Shown: piece after piece, positions 35,001-44,408 of the stretch
How positions within the stretch are numbered: position 1 is the stretch's first letter
How the letters are laid out: each line of letters starts with the position of its first letter
NCBI GenBank assembly: GCA_037128705.1
Contig: JBAXVX010000005.1
Coordinates: 1-64,000, forward strand
DNA: 64,000 nt
Source of the DNA: CAIVAT01 sp037128705
Lineage (GTDB): Bacteria > Bacteroidota > Bacteroidia > Bacteroidales > FEN-979
Direction: 5' to 3'
Made by a program: the position numbers and the translations under genes
The notes under the pieces: generated by a model
Told to the model about the DNA's origin: nothing
The model's input: the letters and a program-made list of their open reading frames with translations, nothing else
Databases searched by the model: none

Positions 35001-35699
35001 TCAGGCAGATGTCACCGGAGCCCCGGCACTGACAAGATAGATGCGATTGGTATTCATGCAGATACACCGGTAGCGGGTTCTCATCTTCTCCTTTTTACGG
35101 AAGATCCTGCGTCCATGCAGGGTGAATATGGCATCAAACGGCAGCTCTTCAAGCCGAACCGTGGTGTCGGGCGGATCCTGGGTTTTCAGCACTTTCGACA
35201 GCAGATGGTCTGCCGAGGAGGAGGCTTTGGGATTTTCGAGGTATTGGATCAGCACAGGAAGGATATGAGGAGGAAAAACCTCGCTGTTGAGGTAGGGCTG
35301 CATCAACTGCCGGAAGGATTCCTTCCACTCTTTTCCATGGGGCAGCGGCCTCGGTTTGCGGCGCAGGCTGAACTTCTGCAATACCCGGCTGTGATTAAGT
35401 TCAACATGATGATGTGCCAGTTCATGCACCAGGGTGATCAGGAAGGCGAAGGGATTGAGGGTCCCGTTAACAGTGATCTGGGCGGGGCTCCCTTTGTGAG
35501 GTGCACGGAAATCGCCGGTTTTGGAGGTGCGGTGATTTACCACCTTCAGGTTGATCGGGTTTTCACGGATCTGCCTCACAACCTCTTCTATGGCACCTTC
35601 GGGAAGGCGTGGGCCGAGTGTTGATCTGACCTTGTCTGCCAAAGGGGAGGATGCCCGCTTTGCTTCGGGTGGCCTGGTGTGAAAGAGGGAGAGCTGCAC
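35001..35699 (-). CDS. SprT-like zinc metallopeptidase-domain protein
   Basis: 232 aa starting at GTG 35699. The SprT-type zinc site is VHELAHH (H92, E93, H96), with a third ligand likely in PLPHGKEW. The C-terminal part has only one Cys (RYRCICM region), so a full zinc ribbon is not evident. SprT/Spartan proteins cleave DNA-protein cross-links in eukaryotes; the bacterial role is unknown. It is downstream of a small lipoprotein gene, 14 bp away. Confidence 0.85.
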   Translation of the reverse strand: MQLSLFHTRPPEAKRASSPLADKVRSTLGPRLPEGAIEEVVRQIRENPINLKVVNHRTSKTGDFRAPHKGSPAQITVNGTLNPFAFLITLVHELAHHHVELNHSRVLQKFSLRRKPRPLPHGKEWKESFRQLMQPYLNSEVFPPHILPVLIQYLENPKASSSADHLLSKVLKTQDPPDTTVRLEELPFDAIFTLHGRRIFRKKEKMRTRYRCICMNTNRIYLVSAGAPVTSA

Positions 35700-35713
35700 G
35701 ATGTTCCTGTTGG

Positions 35714-35857
35714 CTATTTAAACTTTGGACAATCACACCCTTTGGGATGCGATCCTGAATGAGACGGATACCGCTTTGAACTGCACCCCCCGGCAACCAA
35801 CATCATGATGACCGGGAAAGCCAGTAAAAATGTACGCAAGCGCGATATCTTCATCAT
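35714..35857 (-). CDS. small Cys-rich lipoprotein, 47 aa
   Basis: ATG at 35857 gives a 47-codon frame with a clear lipoprotein signal ending MLVAGGC (lipidated Cys25) and a short mature tail SSKRYPSHSGSHPKGCDCPKFK containing a CDC pair that could bind metal or form a disulfide. The signal and the 14-bp spacing to the SprT-like gene argue for a genuine gene too short for common gene callers. Function unknown. Confidence 0.8.
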   Translation of the reverse strand: MMKISRLRTFLLAFPVIMMLVAGGCSSKRYPSHSGSHPKGCDCPKFK

Positions 35858-35930
35858 CCTTGTTTTCGGGGGTAAAAGTAGGAATAAAACGTAGATTCAA
35901 TGAATTTTGGTATTTTAGCAAAAACATTTT

Positions 35931-36674
35931 ATGCTGAAGGTTTTTTCTACCACCGGGGAATATGTGATGCTGATGCAAAAGGTTTTCAGCCGGCCGCAAA
36001 AGCGCAGGATCTTCTGGAACCAGCTGATGACTGAAATCAACAGCCTCGGGCTTGAATCGCTGGGCATCGTTGCTTTTATCTCAGCTTTCATGGGAGCGGT
36101 GGTGGCCATCCAGACGGCCTACAACATCACCAGTCCCCTCATTCCCATGTCGATGGTGGGCTTCACTGTGCGCCAGAGCGTCATCCTTGAATTTTCGCCC
36201 ACCGTGATTAGCCTGATCCTGGCCGGGAAGGTCGGCTCGAGGATTGCCTCCGAGATTGGCACCATGCGCGTCACCGAGCAAATCGACGCATTGGAGATCA
36301 TGGGTGTCAATTCGGCAAACTTTCTTATTTTCCCCAAAATCGTTGCCTCTATGCTGATCAACCCGGTGCTGATCGTTTTCAGCATGTGGATGGGCATCCT
36401 GGGAGGCTGGCTGGCCATGGTTGCCACAGGGCTGGTCTCCACCAATGATTTTGTTCAGGGAATCCGGATCGATTTCCTGGGATACACGATATTTTATGCA
36501 TTGACGAAAACTGTGTTTTTTGCCTTTCTTATCTCCTCGATTTCCGGTTTTTTCGGGTACATCACGCAGGGGGGAGCCCTGGAAGTCGGGCAGGCCAGCA
36601 CGAAAGCAGTAGTTTTCAGCAGTGTGATGATCATTCTTTTCAACCTGGTGTTAACACAACTTTTGCTCACATGA
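35931..36674 (+). CDS. mlaE: MlaE-family ABC transporter permease
   Basis: 247 aa with 5-6 membrane segments. Typical MlaE sequences: FMGAVVAIQTAYNI, SVILEFSPTVISLILAGKVGSRIASEIGTMRVTEQIDALEIMG (the coupling loop) and the C-terminal GFFGYITQGGALEVG. It moves phospholipids between inner and outer membranes with MlaF; no MCE-domain MlaD gene is adjacent. The ATPase gene overlaps its stop (ATGA). Confidence 0.93.
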   Translation: MLKVFSTTGEYVMLMQKVFSRPQKRRIFWNQLMTEINSLGLESLGIVAFISAFMGAVVAIQTAYNITSPLIPMSMVGFTVRQSVILEFSPTVISLILAGKVGSRIASEIGTMRVTEQIDALEIMGVNSANFLIFPKIVASMLINPVLIVFSMWMGILGGWLAMVATGLVSTNDFVQGIRIDFLGYTIFYALTKTVFFAFLISSISGFFGYITQGGALEVGQASTKAVVFSSVMIILFNLVLTQLLLT

Positions 36675-37417
36675 TCGAAGCCCGCAATATAAGTAAAACC
36701 TTCGGCGAAAATCATGTGCTCAAGGATGTTAACTGCTCTTTTGAGAAGGGGAAGACGAATCTCATCATCGGGCAGAGCGGATCAGGGAAGACTGTCCTGA
36801 TGAAATGCCTTGTGGGATTGTTCGAAGTCGACAGCGGCATGGTTGCCTATGACAACCGCAACTTCACCACGATGAATTTCCAGCAGCGGAAAACCCTTCG
36901 GAAGGAAATCGGGATGCTTTTCCAGGGTGGCGCCCTGTTCGATTACCTGAATGTGGAAGGGAATGTGATGTTCCCGCTGAACATGTTCACCAACCAGCCC
37001 CTGGCCGAAAAACTGGAACGGGTCAATTTTGTCCTGAAGCGGGTCAACCTTGAGAATGTCAATAAGCTCATGCCCTCCGAACTCAGCGGCGGCATGCGGA
37101 AACGTGTGGCCATTGCCCGGGCCATTTCCATGAACCCGCAATATCTTTTCTGCGATGAACCCAACTCGGGGCTCGACCCCCAGACTTCGGGCGTCATCGA
37201 CCGGCTGATCCAGGAGATCACCCGGGAGTACAACATCACCACCATTGTCAACACCCATGATATGAATTCAGTTCTTGGCATCGGCGACAGTGTGGTCTTT
37301 ATCTACAAGGGAGAACTGTGGTGGAAAGGGGATAAAGAGACCATCCTGCATACTCAAAACCCCGAACTGAACGAATTTGTTTTCGGTACAGAACTTACTT
37401 CGAGGTTAAAACGATAA
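36671..37417 (+). CDS. mlaF: MlaF-like ABC transporter ATP-binding protein
   Basis: 248 aa. Walker A GQSGSGKT, Q-loop LFQGGALFD (the MlaF-type GGALF), signature LSGGMRKR, Walker B YLFCDEPNSGLDP and switch NTHD. SGGMRKR and GGALFD are typical of the MCE-linked branch. It pairs with the upstream permease and is followed after 10 bp by a cvpA-like gene. Confidence 0.94.
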   Translation: MIEARNISKTFGENHVLKDVNCSFEKGKTNLIIGQSGSGKTVLMKCLVGLFEVDSGMVAYDNRNFTTMNFQQRKTLRKEIGMLFQGGALFDYLNVEGNVMFPLNMFTNQPLAEKLERVNFVLKRVNLENVNKLMPSELSGGMRKRVAIARAISMNPQYLFCDEPNSGLDPQTSGVIDRLIQEITREYNITTIVNTHDMNSVLGIGDSVVFIYKGELWWKGDKETILHTQNPELNEFVFGTELTSRLKR

Positions 37418-37427
37418 TTCAGCCGCC

Positions 37428-37931
37428 ATGAATTTTATTGATTATGTCATTATCATCCTTGCCGTGCTCTTCGTAATCGATGGCTACCGCAAAGGGATCA
37501 TCATCAGCCTGGCCAGCATTGCCGCGCTGATCCTGGGAATTTACATCGCAGTTCATTTTTCAAACTACCTTGATGCCACCCTCGTGGAACATGTGCGACC
37601 ATCGAGGAAATGGTTACCCATCCTCTCTTTTTGCATCACCTTTCTGTTGGTGGTGATCGGGGTTATCCTGGTGGCAAAACTCATGGAAAGGCTGGTTGAG
37701 GTGGCCGGCATGGGATTCTTTAACCATCTTGGCGGCGCGCTGCTCGGGCTGGCCAAGGGAATTATCCTGGTAAGCATCCTGTTATTCATTGTCACCAGCG
37801 TCGATCCCAAAGGAAAATGGATCACCCATGAGGATAAAAAGGAATCCTTTTTTTATACTTCTGCATCGGAGGTCTTTCCCAATCTGATGAAGCAGTTTGG
37901 AGGGGAGATCAAATTCCCGAACTGGAACTGA
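37428..37931 (+). CDS. CvpA family membrane protein
   Basis: 167 aa with four membrane segments. It starts MNFIDYVIIILAVLFVIDGYRKGIIISL, the CvpA/colicin V production N-terminus (usually D-xx-G-xxxG), and has the conserved GALLGLAKGIILVSILLF. CvpA proteins are linked to envelope homeostasis; the mechanism is unknown. Likely in one operon with mlaEF and the glycosyltransferase 10 bp downstream. Confidence 0.88.
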   Translation: MNFIDYVIIILAVLFVIDGYRKGIIISLASIAALILGIYIAVHFSNYLDATLVEHVRPSRKWLPILSFCITFLLVVIGVILVAKLMERLVEVAGMGFFNHLGGALLGLAKGIILVSILLFIVTSVDPKGKWITHEDKKESFFYTSASEVFPNLMKQFGGEIKFPNWN

Positions 37932-37941
37932 ATAGTAAAAA

Positions 37942-39027
37942 ATGAAATCAACTGCAATGCCCCGGCTGCTGATCGATGTTTATAAAACCAGGAATTTAAA
38001 TTCAGGTATCGGCCAGTTTTCGGTCAATTTTGCGGAGACCATTTCAAAATATACCGACCCCGGATACATCATTGATTTTTTATGTCCGCGAAATTTTCCC
38101 GGCGGAGATTGGGGACTTGTACATTTACAGAAGGTTAATTTCCAGAAGCGGTACCTCCCGCGGTTTAACAAAACCTACGATATTTGGCATTCGCTCTATC
38201 AGTTCCCATCGCATATACCCAATCGTCGCTCAAAATGGATTCTGACCATACACGATCTGAATTTCATGATAGAGAAAGAGAAACGGAAATCAACCCGCTA
38301 CCTCAGCAAACTTCAGGATAACGTAAACAAAGCTGCTGCCATAACGGTAATCTCTGATTACACCAGGGCTCAGGTTCTTGAACATCTCGATGTAAAAGAT
38401 AAACCACTGTACCGGATTTATAACGGGATCAGCGTGAAAACATTTCCGGGAACCCGGCAACCCTCTTTCTTGACCAACGACAGGTTTTTTTTCACGATTG
38501 GAATAATCACGGCAAAAAAAAATTTCAAGGTACTTGTGCCGTTGCTGCAAAAATTCCCCGGTTATGACCTTGTGATTGCCGGGGAGAATGATTCGGCATA
38601 CGCAAGAGGGATCCTTGAATTGGTTGATGAATTGAAACTTACCGGGAGGGTTCATTTTCCCGGGAAAATTTCGGACAAGGATAAATATTGGTTATATTCC
38701 CATTGCCGTGCTTTTCTATTTCCTTCGCTGGCCGAGGGATTCGGGATGCCGGTGATTGAAGCCATGCTTTTAGGAAAGCCGGTGTTCACCAGTATGTTTG
38801 CTTCATTGCCCGAAATCGGAGGCAAACATGCATTTTACTGGCAGAATTTTGATCCGGACCACATGGCAGAAGTGTTGAAAAACGGATTGTCAGTCTGCGA
38901 TCGGCAAAAAGATAAATTTTCAACCGCAATGGTTGATTACGCTCAGAAATTTAACTGGAGTAAATGTATTGACAACTACCTCTCCATGTACCGGCAGGTA
39001 ACAGGTCTCAACAGTGTTAATCCATGA
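37942..39027 (+). CDS. GT4-type glycosyltransferase
   Basis: 361 aa, GT-B fold. N-terminal half: LLIDVYKTRNLNSGIGQF acceptor side and WHSLYQFP. C-terminal half: FTIGIITAKKNFKVLVPLL, and the donor motif EGFGMPVIEA (E-x7-E) followed by GKPVFTS and LPEIGG. It probably adds a sugar to a surface glycan. It ends convergent with pgk, overlapping by 11 bp. Confidence 0.9.
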   Translation: MKSTAMPRLLIDVYKTRNLNSGIGQFSVNFAETISKYTDPGYIIDFLCPRNFPGGDWGLVHLQKVNFQKRYLPRFNKTYDIWHSLYQFPSHIPNRRSKWILTIHDLNFMIEKEKRKSTRYLSKLQDNVNKAAAITVISDYTRAQVLEHLDVKDKPLYRIYNGISVKTFPGTRQPSFLTNDRFFFTIGIITAKKNFKVLVPLLQKFPGYDLVIAGENDSAYARGILELVDELKLTGRVHFPGKISDKDKYWLYSHCRAFLFPSLAEGFGMPVIEAMLLGKPVFTSMFASLPEIGGKHAFYWQNFDPDHMAEVLKNGLSVCDRQKDKFSTAMVDYAQKFNWSKCIDNYLSMYRQVTGLNSVNP

Positions 39028-40207
39028 TGGCCTTTATGCCCGGAAGTTGCTTGCCTTCGATGTATTCGAGCATGGCACCTCCGCCTGTGGAAACATAGCT
39101 TACCTTGTCGGCCAGGTTGTACTTGTTGATGGCTGCAACAGAATCGCCGCCGCCTACCAGGGTAAAGGCTCCGTTTTCGGTGGCTTTCGCCAGGGCCAGG
39201 GCGACGAATTTGGTTCCCGCTTCATAATTGTTCATCTCAAACACGCCCATCGGGCCATTCCAGAGAATGGTACCTGATTGTTCAATCACCTGGTTAAATT
39301 TTGCACAGGATGAGGGGCCAATGTCGAGGCCCATCCACGGAACCTGGATATCATACGCGCTGCTGGTCTTTTTGTTGGCATCATTTGAAAAGGCGTCGGC
39401 CAAAACAGCATCCGCCGGAATGTAAAGGTTAATTCCCTTTGCTTTGGCCTTCTCCACAATGCATTTCGCCATTTCAACATAATCATCCTCTACCATCGAC
39501 GCACCAATCTCTCCGCCCAGGGCTTTGATAAAGGTGAACATCATTCCGCCGCCAATAATCAGGCTGTCGACCTTATCCATGAGGTGGTTGATGATCTCGA
39601 TCTTGGTTGAAACCTTGGCACCGCCCAGGATGGCAGTAAAGGGATGTTTGCCATCTTTAAGGCATTTGTCGATGTTGATGATCTCGTTGGCCATCACATA
39701 GCCGAACATCTTTGTTTCGGGGAAGAACTCGGCAATGATCGCGGTGGAGGCATGAGCGCGGTGGGCCGTACCAAAGGCATCGTTTACATACATATCTCCC
39801 AGCAGCGATAATTTCCTGGCGAATTCCTTATCGCCCTTTTCCTCTTCCTTGTAAAAACGAAGATTTTCAAGTAACAATACTTCACCGGGTTTCAGGGAGG
39901 CGGAAAGATCGGTAGCCGACTGACCAATGCAATCGTCGGCAAATTTTACCGGCCGGTTCAGCTTTTGAGAAAGATAGGGCAGAACATGTTTCAGGGAATA
40001 TTTTTCCTCAGGTCCTCCTTTTGGACGACCCAGGTGCGACATCAGGATCACCGAACCCCCATTGTTCAGAATCTTTGTGATGGTTGGTATCGTGGCATCA
40101 ATGCGGGTAGTATCGGTGATGTGATACTGACCGTCGAGGGGTACGTTAAAATCGACACGGATCAGCGCTTTTTTATTTTGAAAGTTAAAGTTATCAATTG
40201 TTCTCAT
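39017..40207 (-). CDS. pgk: phosphoglycerate kinase
   Basis: 396 aa, standard length. N-terminal 3-phosphoglycerate site: RVDFNVPLDG, ILMSHLGRPKGG, LLLENLRFYKEEEKGD. C-terminal nucleotide site: GGAKVSTKIEII, WNGPMGVFE, GGGDSVAAI and STGGGAMLEYIEGK. Glycolysis/gluconeogenesis, cytosol. Its last bases overlap the glycosyltransferase gene. Confidence 0.98.
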   Translation of the reverse strand: MRTIDNFNFQNKKALIRVDFNVPLDGQYHITDTTRIDATIPTITKILNNGGSVILMSHLGRPKGGPEEKYSLKHVLPYLSQKLNRPVKFADDCIGQSATDLSASLKPGEVLLLENLRFYKEEEKGDKEFARKLSLLGDMYVNDAFGTAHRAHASTAIIAEFFPETKMFGYVMANEIINIDKCLKDGKHPFTAILGGAKVSTKIEIINHLMDKVDSLIIGGGMMFTFIKALGGEIGASMVEDDYVEMAKCIVEKAKAKGINLYIPADAVLADAFSNDANKKTSSAYDIQVPWMGLDIGPSSCAKFNQVIEQSGTILWNGPMGVFEMNNYEAGTKFVALALAKATENGAFTLVGGGDSVAAINKYNLADKVSYVSTGGGAMLEYIEGKQLPGIKAIMD

Positions 40208-40234
40208 GGTATTGGTTATTTAGAATAATGTGCG

Positions 40235-40242
40235 CAAAATTA
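40235..40242 (-). promoter_or_regulatory. Bacteroidota -7 promoter box before pgk
   Basis: Reads TAATTTTG on the minus strand, 27 bases before the pgk start codon. Confidence 0.45.
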
Positions 40243-40291
40243 AAATTTTTACATACGACAACGCAGATATTTTTAATTTTACCTTGATTTT

Positions 40292-40299
40292 TAAGTTTG
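40292..40299 (+). promoter_or_regulatory. Bacteroidota -7 promoter box before the omega-amidase gene
   Basis: TAAGTTTG fits TAnnTTTG and ends 5 bases before ATG 40305; it supports that start over an earlier in-frame codon at 40230. Confidence 0.45.
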
Positions 40300-40304
40300 G
40301 AAAA

Positions 40305-41105
40305 ATGCAGGATCTCACACTTACCATAGTACAAACAAACCTTTACTGGGAGGAGCGGGAGAAGAACCTGGATCACTTCGGTCAGTTGATTGAACGTATT
40401 GTTGAACCTACCGACCTGATCCTTCTTCCTGAAACCTTCAATACTGGTTTTTCAATCAATCCAACCACCTGTGCCGAACCGATGGAAGGGCCATCCATGC
40501 AGTTTCTCCGGAAAATGGCCTATGAAAAAAATGCCGTGATCATGGCCACGCTGCTCATCCGCGAAGGGGATGGCTGCTTTAACAGGCTGGTATGCATGCA
40601 CCCCGATGGAAAACTCAAAACATACGATAAACGTCACCTCTTCCGTTTAAGTGAAGAATATAAAATTTTCACAGCAGGCCACCATCAGGTTCTAATCGAG
40701 GTGAAGGGTTGGAAAATATCACCGGTCATCTGTTATGACCTGCGGTTTCCCGTATGGAGCAAGAACACCTGGAAGAATGGAGTATATGGCTATGACCTTC
40801 TGGTATGCCTGGCCAACTGGCCTGCAACGCGTGCCCAGGTATGGAAAACCCTGCTGATGGCCAGGGCCATTGAAAACCAGGCCTTTGTCGCCGGTGTAAA
40901 CCGGGTCGGCCAGGATGGTCATGGCACGGGACATACGGGCGACTCGCAGTTGATCGATGCCAAGGGGAATGTGTTGTTCGCCGCTGCGGAAGGCAGGGAA
41001 GAGATACACACCATGAGCCTCTCGGCACAGGATTTAAGCCTTTTCCGTGAAGCATTCACCGTTGGAATGGATTGGGATCATTTTTCAATTAACCTTAACA
41101 AATAG
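40305..41105 (+). CDS. nitrilase-family omega-amidase, YafV-like
   Basis: 266 aa from ATG 40305. Catalytic Glu-Lys-Cys of the nitrilase superfamily: LLPETFNTGFS, TYDKRHLFR and ISPVICYDLRFP. The YafV/NIT2 branch hydrolyses alpha-ketoglutaramate to ketoglutarate and ammonia (metabolite repair of glutamine transaminase products). ANWPATRAQVW and IENQAFVAGVNRVGQDG are typical of this branch. Followed after 3 bp by a glycosyltransferase gene. Confidence 0.92.
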   Translation: MQDLTLTIVQTNLYWEEREKNLDHFGQLIERIVEPTDLILLPETFNTGFSINPTTCAEPMEGPSMQFLRKMAYEKNAVIMATLLIREGDGCFNRLVCMHPDGKLKTYDKRHLFRLSEEYKIFTAGHHQVLIEVKGWKISPVICYDLRFPVWSKNTWKNGVYGYDLLVCLANWPATRAQVWKTLLMARAIENQAFVAGVNRVGQDGHGTGHTGDSQLIDAKGNVLFAAAEGREEIHTMSLSAQDLSLFREAFTVGMDWDHFSINLNK

Positions 41106-41108
41106 CGC

Positions 41109-41903
41109 ATGCCCAGGCTTTCGGTCATCATCATTGCACGCAACGAGGAGCATAATATCCTCCGTTGCCTTGAGTCGGTGAAGCCGGTTGCCGATGAAAT
41201 TGTGGTCGTCGATTCCATGTCGTCCGACCATACCGCCCGACTCTGCAGCGATTTTGGCTGCAAGGTTTTTCAGCGTGAATTCGACGGGTATGGAACACAA
41301 AAGCAATTTGCTGCAGACCAGGCCACGAACGACTGGGTGCTGTCGGTTGATGCGGATGAGGTTGTAACAGCAGAGTTGAGTGATGAACTGATGAAGATGT
41401 TCGGAAATGCAGGTGAAAAGGGAGCAGAATCTGCTGAAAAAAGTTTCATCGATTCGATGCCTTCCGGGTATTACATCCCCTTCAGCCTTCATTTCATGGG
41501 GCGTTTGCTCAGGCACAGCGGGGTTGGTAAGGAGGTTCACCTGAGGCTTTTTAATCGAACCATGGGCGGATTTACCAAAGTTCCGGTACATGAAGGAATA
41601 GAGGTGAAAGGGTCAACAGGAACCCTCAGGGGGCGCATCATTCACTATTCTTACCGCGATATCAGCCATCACCTTGAAAAGATCAACACCTATACCTCTC
41701 AGGCTGCCCAAGGGTATCAAAACAAAGGGAGGTCCTTCTCCACGTTCTGGGTCGCCCTGAAATTCCCCACCAGCTTTATTTCGTTTTACATTATCAAACG
41801 CGGATTTATGGATGGCTACCCTGGATTTATGTGGTCCTTCCTGGCAGCGGTGTATGCTACCCTGAAAGTCGCAAAAACCATTGAATTAAAACAAAAGTCA
41901 TGA
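41109..41903 (+). CDS. GT2 glycosyltransferase, WaaE/KdtX-like
   Basis: 264 aa, GT-A fold. LSVIIIARNEEHNILRCLESV at the N-terminus, IVVVDSMSSDHTA, and the metal motif in WVLSVDADEVV. GFTKVPVHEGIEV and the hydrophobic C-terminus match the WaaE family that adds glucose to the inner LPS core. Here the acceptor is probably a lipid-linked surface glycan. The next gene overlaps by 4 bp. Confidence 0.9.
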   Translation: MPRLSVIIIARNEEHNILRCLESVKPVADEIVVVDSMSSDHTARLCSDFGCKVFQREFDGYGTQKQFAADQATNDWVLSVDADEVVTAELSDELMKMFGNAGEKGAESAEKSFIDSMPSGYYIPFSLHFMGRLLRHSGVGKEVHLRLFNRTMGGFTKVPVHEGIEVKGSTGTLRGRIIHYSYRDISHHLEKINTYTSQAAQGYQNKGRSFSTFWVALKFPTSFISFYIIKRGFMDGYPGFMWSFLAAVYATLKVAKTIELKQKS

Positions 41904-42712
41904 CGGTAATCGAACTTGTTATCGGTACGCTTTTGCTGATCGTATGCATTCTGACGATCCAGTTTAGTTTCCTTATCCCGCGCAAAAAGGGGCTGCCTGT
42001 GCTGATGTATCACAAGATTCTTCAGACACACCCTGACGGACTTACCGTGACTGCCGATCAGTTCGACCACCAGTTGATGTACCTGAAGGAAAAGGGCTAC
42101 CAGACCATTCAATTCAAAGCACTTAAAAACCTGATAAAAGATGGGGCTCCTCTCCCGAAAAAAACCATCATCCTGACCTTCGATGATGCCTACCTGAATT
42201 TTTTTGAACAGGCCCTGCCCCTGCTAAACAAATATAATTTTACCGCCACCGTGTTTGTTCCGGTGGCCTTTATGGGGAAAACGAACATCTGGGACCAGGG
42301 CGCCGATGTCCTTATGACCGCTGATAAGCTGAAACAGCTGGCTTTGCAGCATGGCATCGAGATCGCGCTACACTCATTTCTGCACAAGAGTTATGGAGAT
42401 CTTGCGATTACCGACATGGAGGAGGATTTGAATAATTGCAGGCAAACACTCGAGTTTTACGGAGTTCCCTATTCCAAAGTATTGGCCTACCCTTATGGCG
42501 GCTATCCCAAAAAGGATCCTGAACTGAAGAGGCAGATGATTTCACTTTTTAAGCAGTTTGGACTCGACTTTGCATTGCGCATCGGAAACCAGATCAATCC
42601 ATGGCCGATTCTTCAGCCGTTTGAGATTAAGCGCATCGACATCAAAGGAACCGACAGCTTTTTCATCTTCAGAACGAAGTTGACAAAGGGTCGTGCCAAA
42701 CTTTTTGCCTAA
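41900..42712 (+). CDS. membrane-anchored polysaccharide deacetylase (NodB domain)
   Basis: 270 aa. An N-terminal anchor (VIGTLLLIVCILTIQFSFLI) is followed by the NodB domain: LPVLMYHKI, TFDDAYLNFFEQALPLL (Asp-Asp), IALHSFLHKSYGDL (HSxxH zinc ligands) and LAYPYGGY. The zinc triad is complete. It removes acetyl groups from a glycan such as peptidoglycan or a surface polysaccharide. In the same unit as two glycosyl-transfer genes. Confidence 0.9.
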   Translation: MTVIELVIGTLLLIVCILTIQFSFLIPRKKGLPVLMYHKILQTHPDGLTVTADQFDHQLMYLKEKGYQTIQFKALKNLIKDGAPLPKKTIILTFDDAYLNFFEQALPLLNKYNFTATVFVPVAFMGKTNIWDQGADVLMTADKLKQLALQHGIEIALHSFLHKSYGDLAITDMEEDLNNCRQTLEFYGVPYSKVLAYPYGGYPKKDPELKRQMISLFKQFGLDFALRIGNQINPWPILQPFEIKRIDIKGTDSFFIFRTKLTKGRAKLFA

Positions 42713-42722
42713 TCCCCTTGCG

Positions 42723-44408
42723 ATGCCAAAGACCTGGAAAGAGATTCAACGTTACTGGTACATTTTCTCCCTCATCGTGACCATGGGATCTCTTCCGTTT
42801 TCAAAATTCGGGATCAGCTTTGGACAATTTATGCTGACCGGCGGTTGGATCGTAGAGCGATTCGACATAAAAAAGTTCTTGTCATACATGGCAGGTCGAT
42901 CCTCCTGGCAGGTCATCCTCCGGATATTTCCCTATTCAGTATACCTGCTGTTTGAAGGAATCATAAGCGGATTCAGGCAATTTTTCAGAAACAAGCCGGC
43001 ATTGCTGTTCAGCTCGATCCTTCTGCTGCACATGCTGGGTCTGATGTTCACCACCGACTACGATTATGCAATCAAGGATTTACGTACAAAATTCCCCTTT
43101 CTGCTGTTTCCCCTCTTTCTTTCAACATCCGCAGGTTTTGACAGGAAGGTATTTTTCAGGTTCATGCTGTTTTTTGTTCTTACTGTTCTGGTGCGGTCGC
43201 TTTTCAATACCTGGATGATCCAGACTCAGAATTTCATCGACATCAGGGATGTGTCGCGCAATGTTTCACACATTATTTTCAGCCTGTTGCTGTCGTTGGG
43301 TATTTTTACGCTTCTGTATATTTCCATGAAAAAAAGCATGTTCCCCACCTGGCTGAGGGGATTGCTCCTGCTGGTGATGATCTGGTTTTTTATCTACCTG
43401 GTCATTTCCCAGTCATTTACCGGTTTTTCAATCACCCTGATCACCATTCTTATACTTATTCCCCTGATCATACTGAATGCCGGCAACCGCTGGCTTAAAG
43501 TCGGGCTGCTGGTGTTCACCCTGGCCGCCGCAATGGGGATATTTCTGGTTCTCAGGTCGATCACCCATGATTATTACCATGTAAATCCGGTGGATTTCAA
43601 AAAGCTTGAAAAGGTCACCTCCCGGGGGAACCCCTACATTAACAGCGTTCATGCGACCCAGACTGAAAATGGGAATTACCTCTGGATCTATATCCAGTGG
43701 GATGAAATGCGCAGTGAATGGAATAAGCGCAGCAAGATCCCATTCGACAGCCTCAACCTGAAAAATGGCCCGGTGGCGCATACGGTTGTCAGGTACCTGA
43801 CATCAAAAGGATGGCGGAAAGACGGAGATGCCATCGGCAAGCTCAGCAGCGAGGAGATCCATGCCATTGAAAAGGGTGTGGCGAACTGTGTATTTCTGAA
43901 GGAATTCAGCATCAGGGGACGCATTTATGAATTCCTGTGGGGGTTCGACAATTACATGGAAACCGGCAATCCAACCGGCTCCACCCTCATGCAGAGACTT
44001 GAATTCTGGAAGGCCTCATTGGGAATTATCCGCCAGAATTGGCTCACCGGGGTGGGTACTGGCGACATGAACCTGGTCTTCAAGGCGCAATATGAAAAGA
44101 TGCATTCTAAACTTTCGCCCGATCAGCGGTGGCGTTCCCATAACCAGTTTTTATCCATTTTCATTGGCTTCGGGATCTTCGGGCTGATGTGGTTCCTGGT
44201 TGCGATCTTTTATCCGCCGGTGATGAAGCGGCGACAAGATGATTTCTTTATGATAGTTTTCCTGATCATCGCCGTTTTATCGATGCTTACCGAGGATACC
44301 ATCGAATCACAAACCGGGGTGACCTTTTTTGTTCTTTTCTATTCCTTTTTCCTGTTTACAAGGAGGGAGAAAGATCCATTATTTCCTAAAACGATCGCAC
44401 ATGGCTGA
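42723..44408 (+). CDS. O-antigen ligase family membrane protein
   Basis: 561 aa from ATG 42723, with about ten membrane segments and a large periplasmic loop (about 285-450). The Wzy_C/WaaL signature is near RWRSHNQFLSIFIGFGIFGL, with the conserved His. It joins a completed glycan to a lipid or protein acceptor on the periplasmic face. It ends within the start of the lipid kinase gene (8-bp overlap). The position supports a surface glycan operon (41109-45351). Confidence 0.85.
   Translation: MPKTWKEIQRYWYIFSLIVTMGSLPFSKFGISFGQFMLTGGWIVERFDIKKFLSYMAGRSSWQVILRIFPYSVYLLFEGIISGFRQFFRNKPALLFSSILLLHMLGLMFTTDYDYAIKDLRTKFPFLLFPLFLSTSAGFDRKVFFRFMLFFVLTVLVRSLFNTWMIQTQNFIDIRDVSRNVSHIIFSLLLSLGIFTLLYISMKKSMFPTWLRGLLLLVMIWFFIYLVISQSFTGFSITLITILILIPLIILNAGNRWLKVGLLVFTLAAAMGIFLVLRSITHDYYHVNPVDFKKLEKVTSRGNPYINSVHATQTENGNYLWIYIQWDEMRSEWNKRSKIPFDSLNLKNGPVAHTVVRYLTSKGWRKDGDAIGKLSSEEIHAIEKGVANCVFLKEFSIRGRIYEFLWGFDNYMETGNPTGSTLMQRLEFWKASLGIIRQNWLTGVGTGDMNLVFKAQYEKMHSKLSPDQRWRSHNQFLSIFIGFGIFGLMWFLVAIFYPPVMKRRQDDFFMIVFLIIAVLSMLTEDTIESQTGVTFFVLFYSFFLFTRREKDPLFPKTIAHG

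Noticed and set aside
33802..35067. Longer 421-aa reading of the guanylyltransferase
   Set aside because: The first 54 codons run through a heptamer repeat and overlap the end of the SprT-like gene; MAKSKHNYCVIMAGG at 34905 is the natural start and has a promoter box in front.
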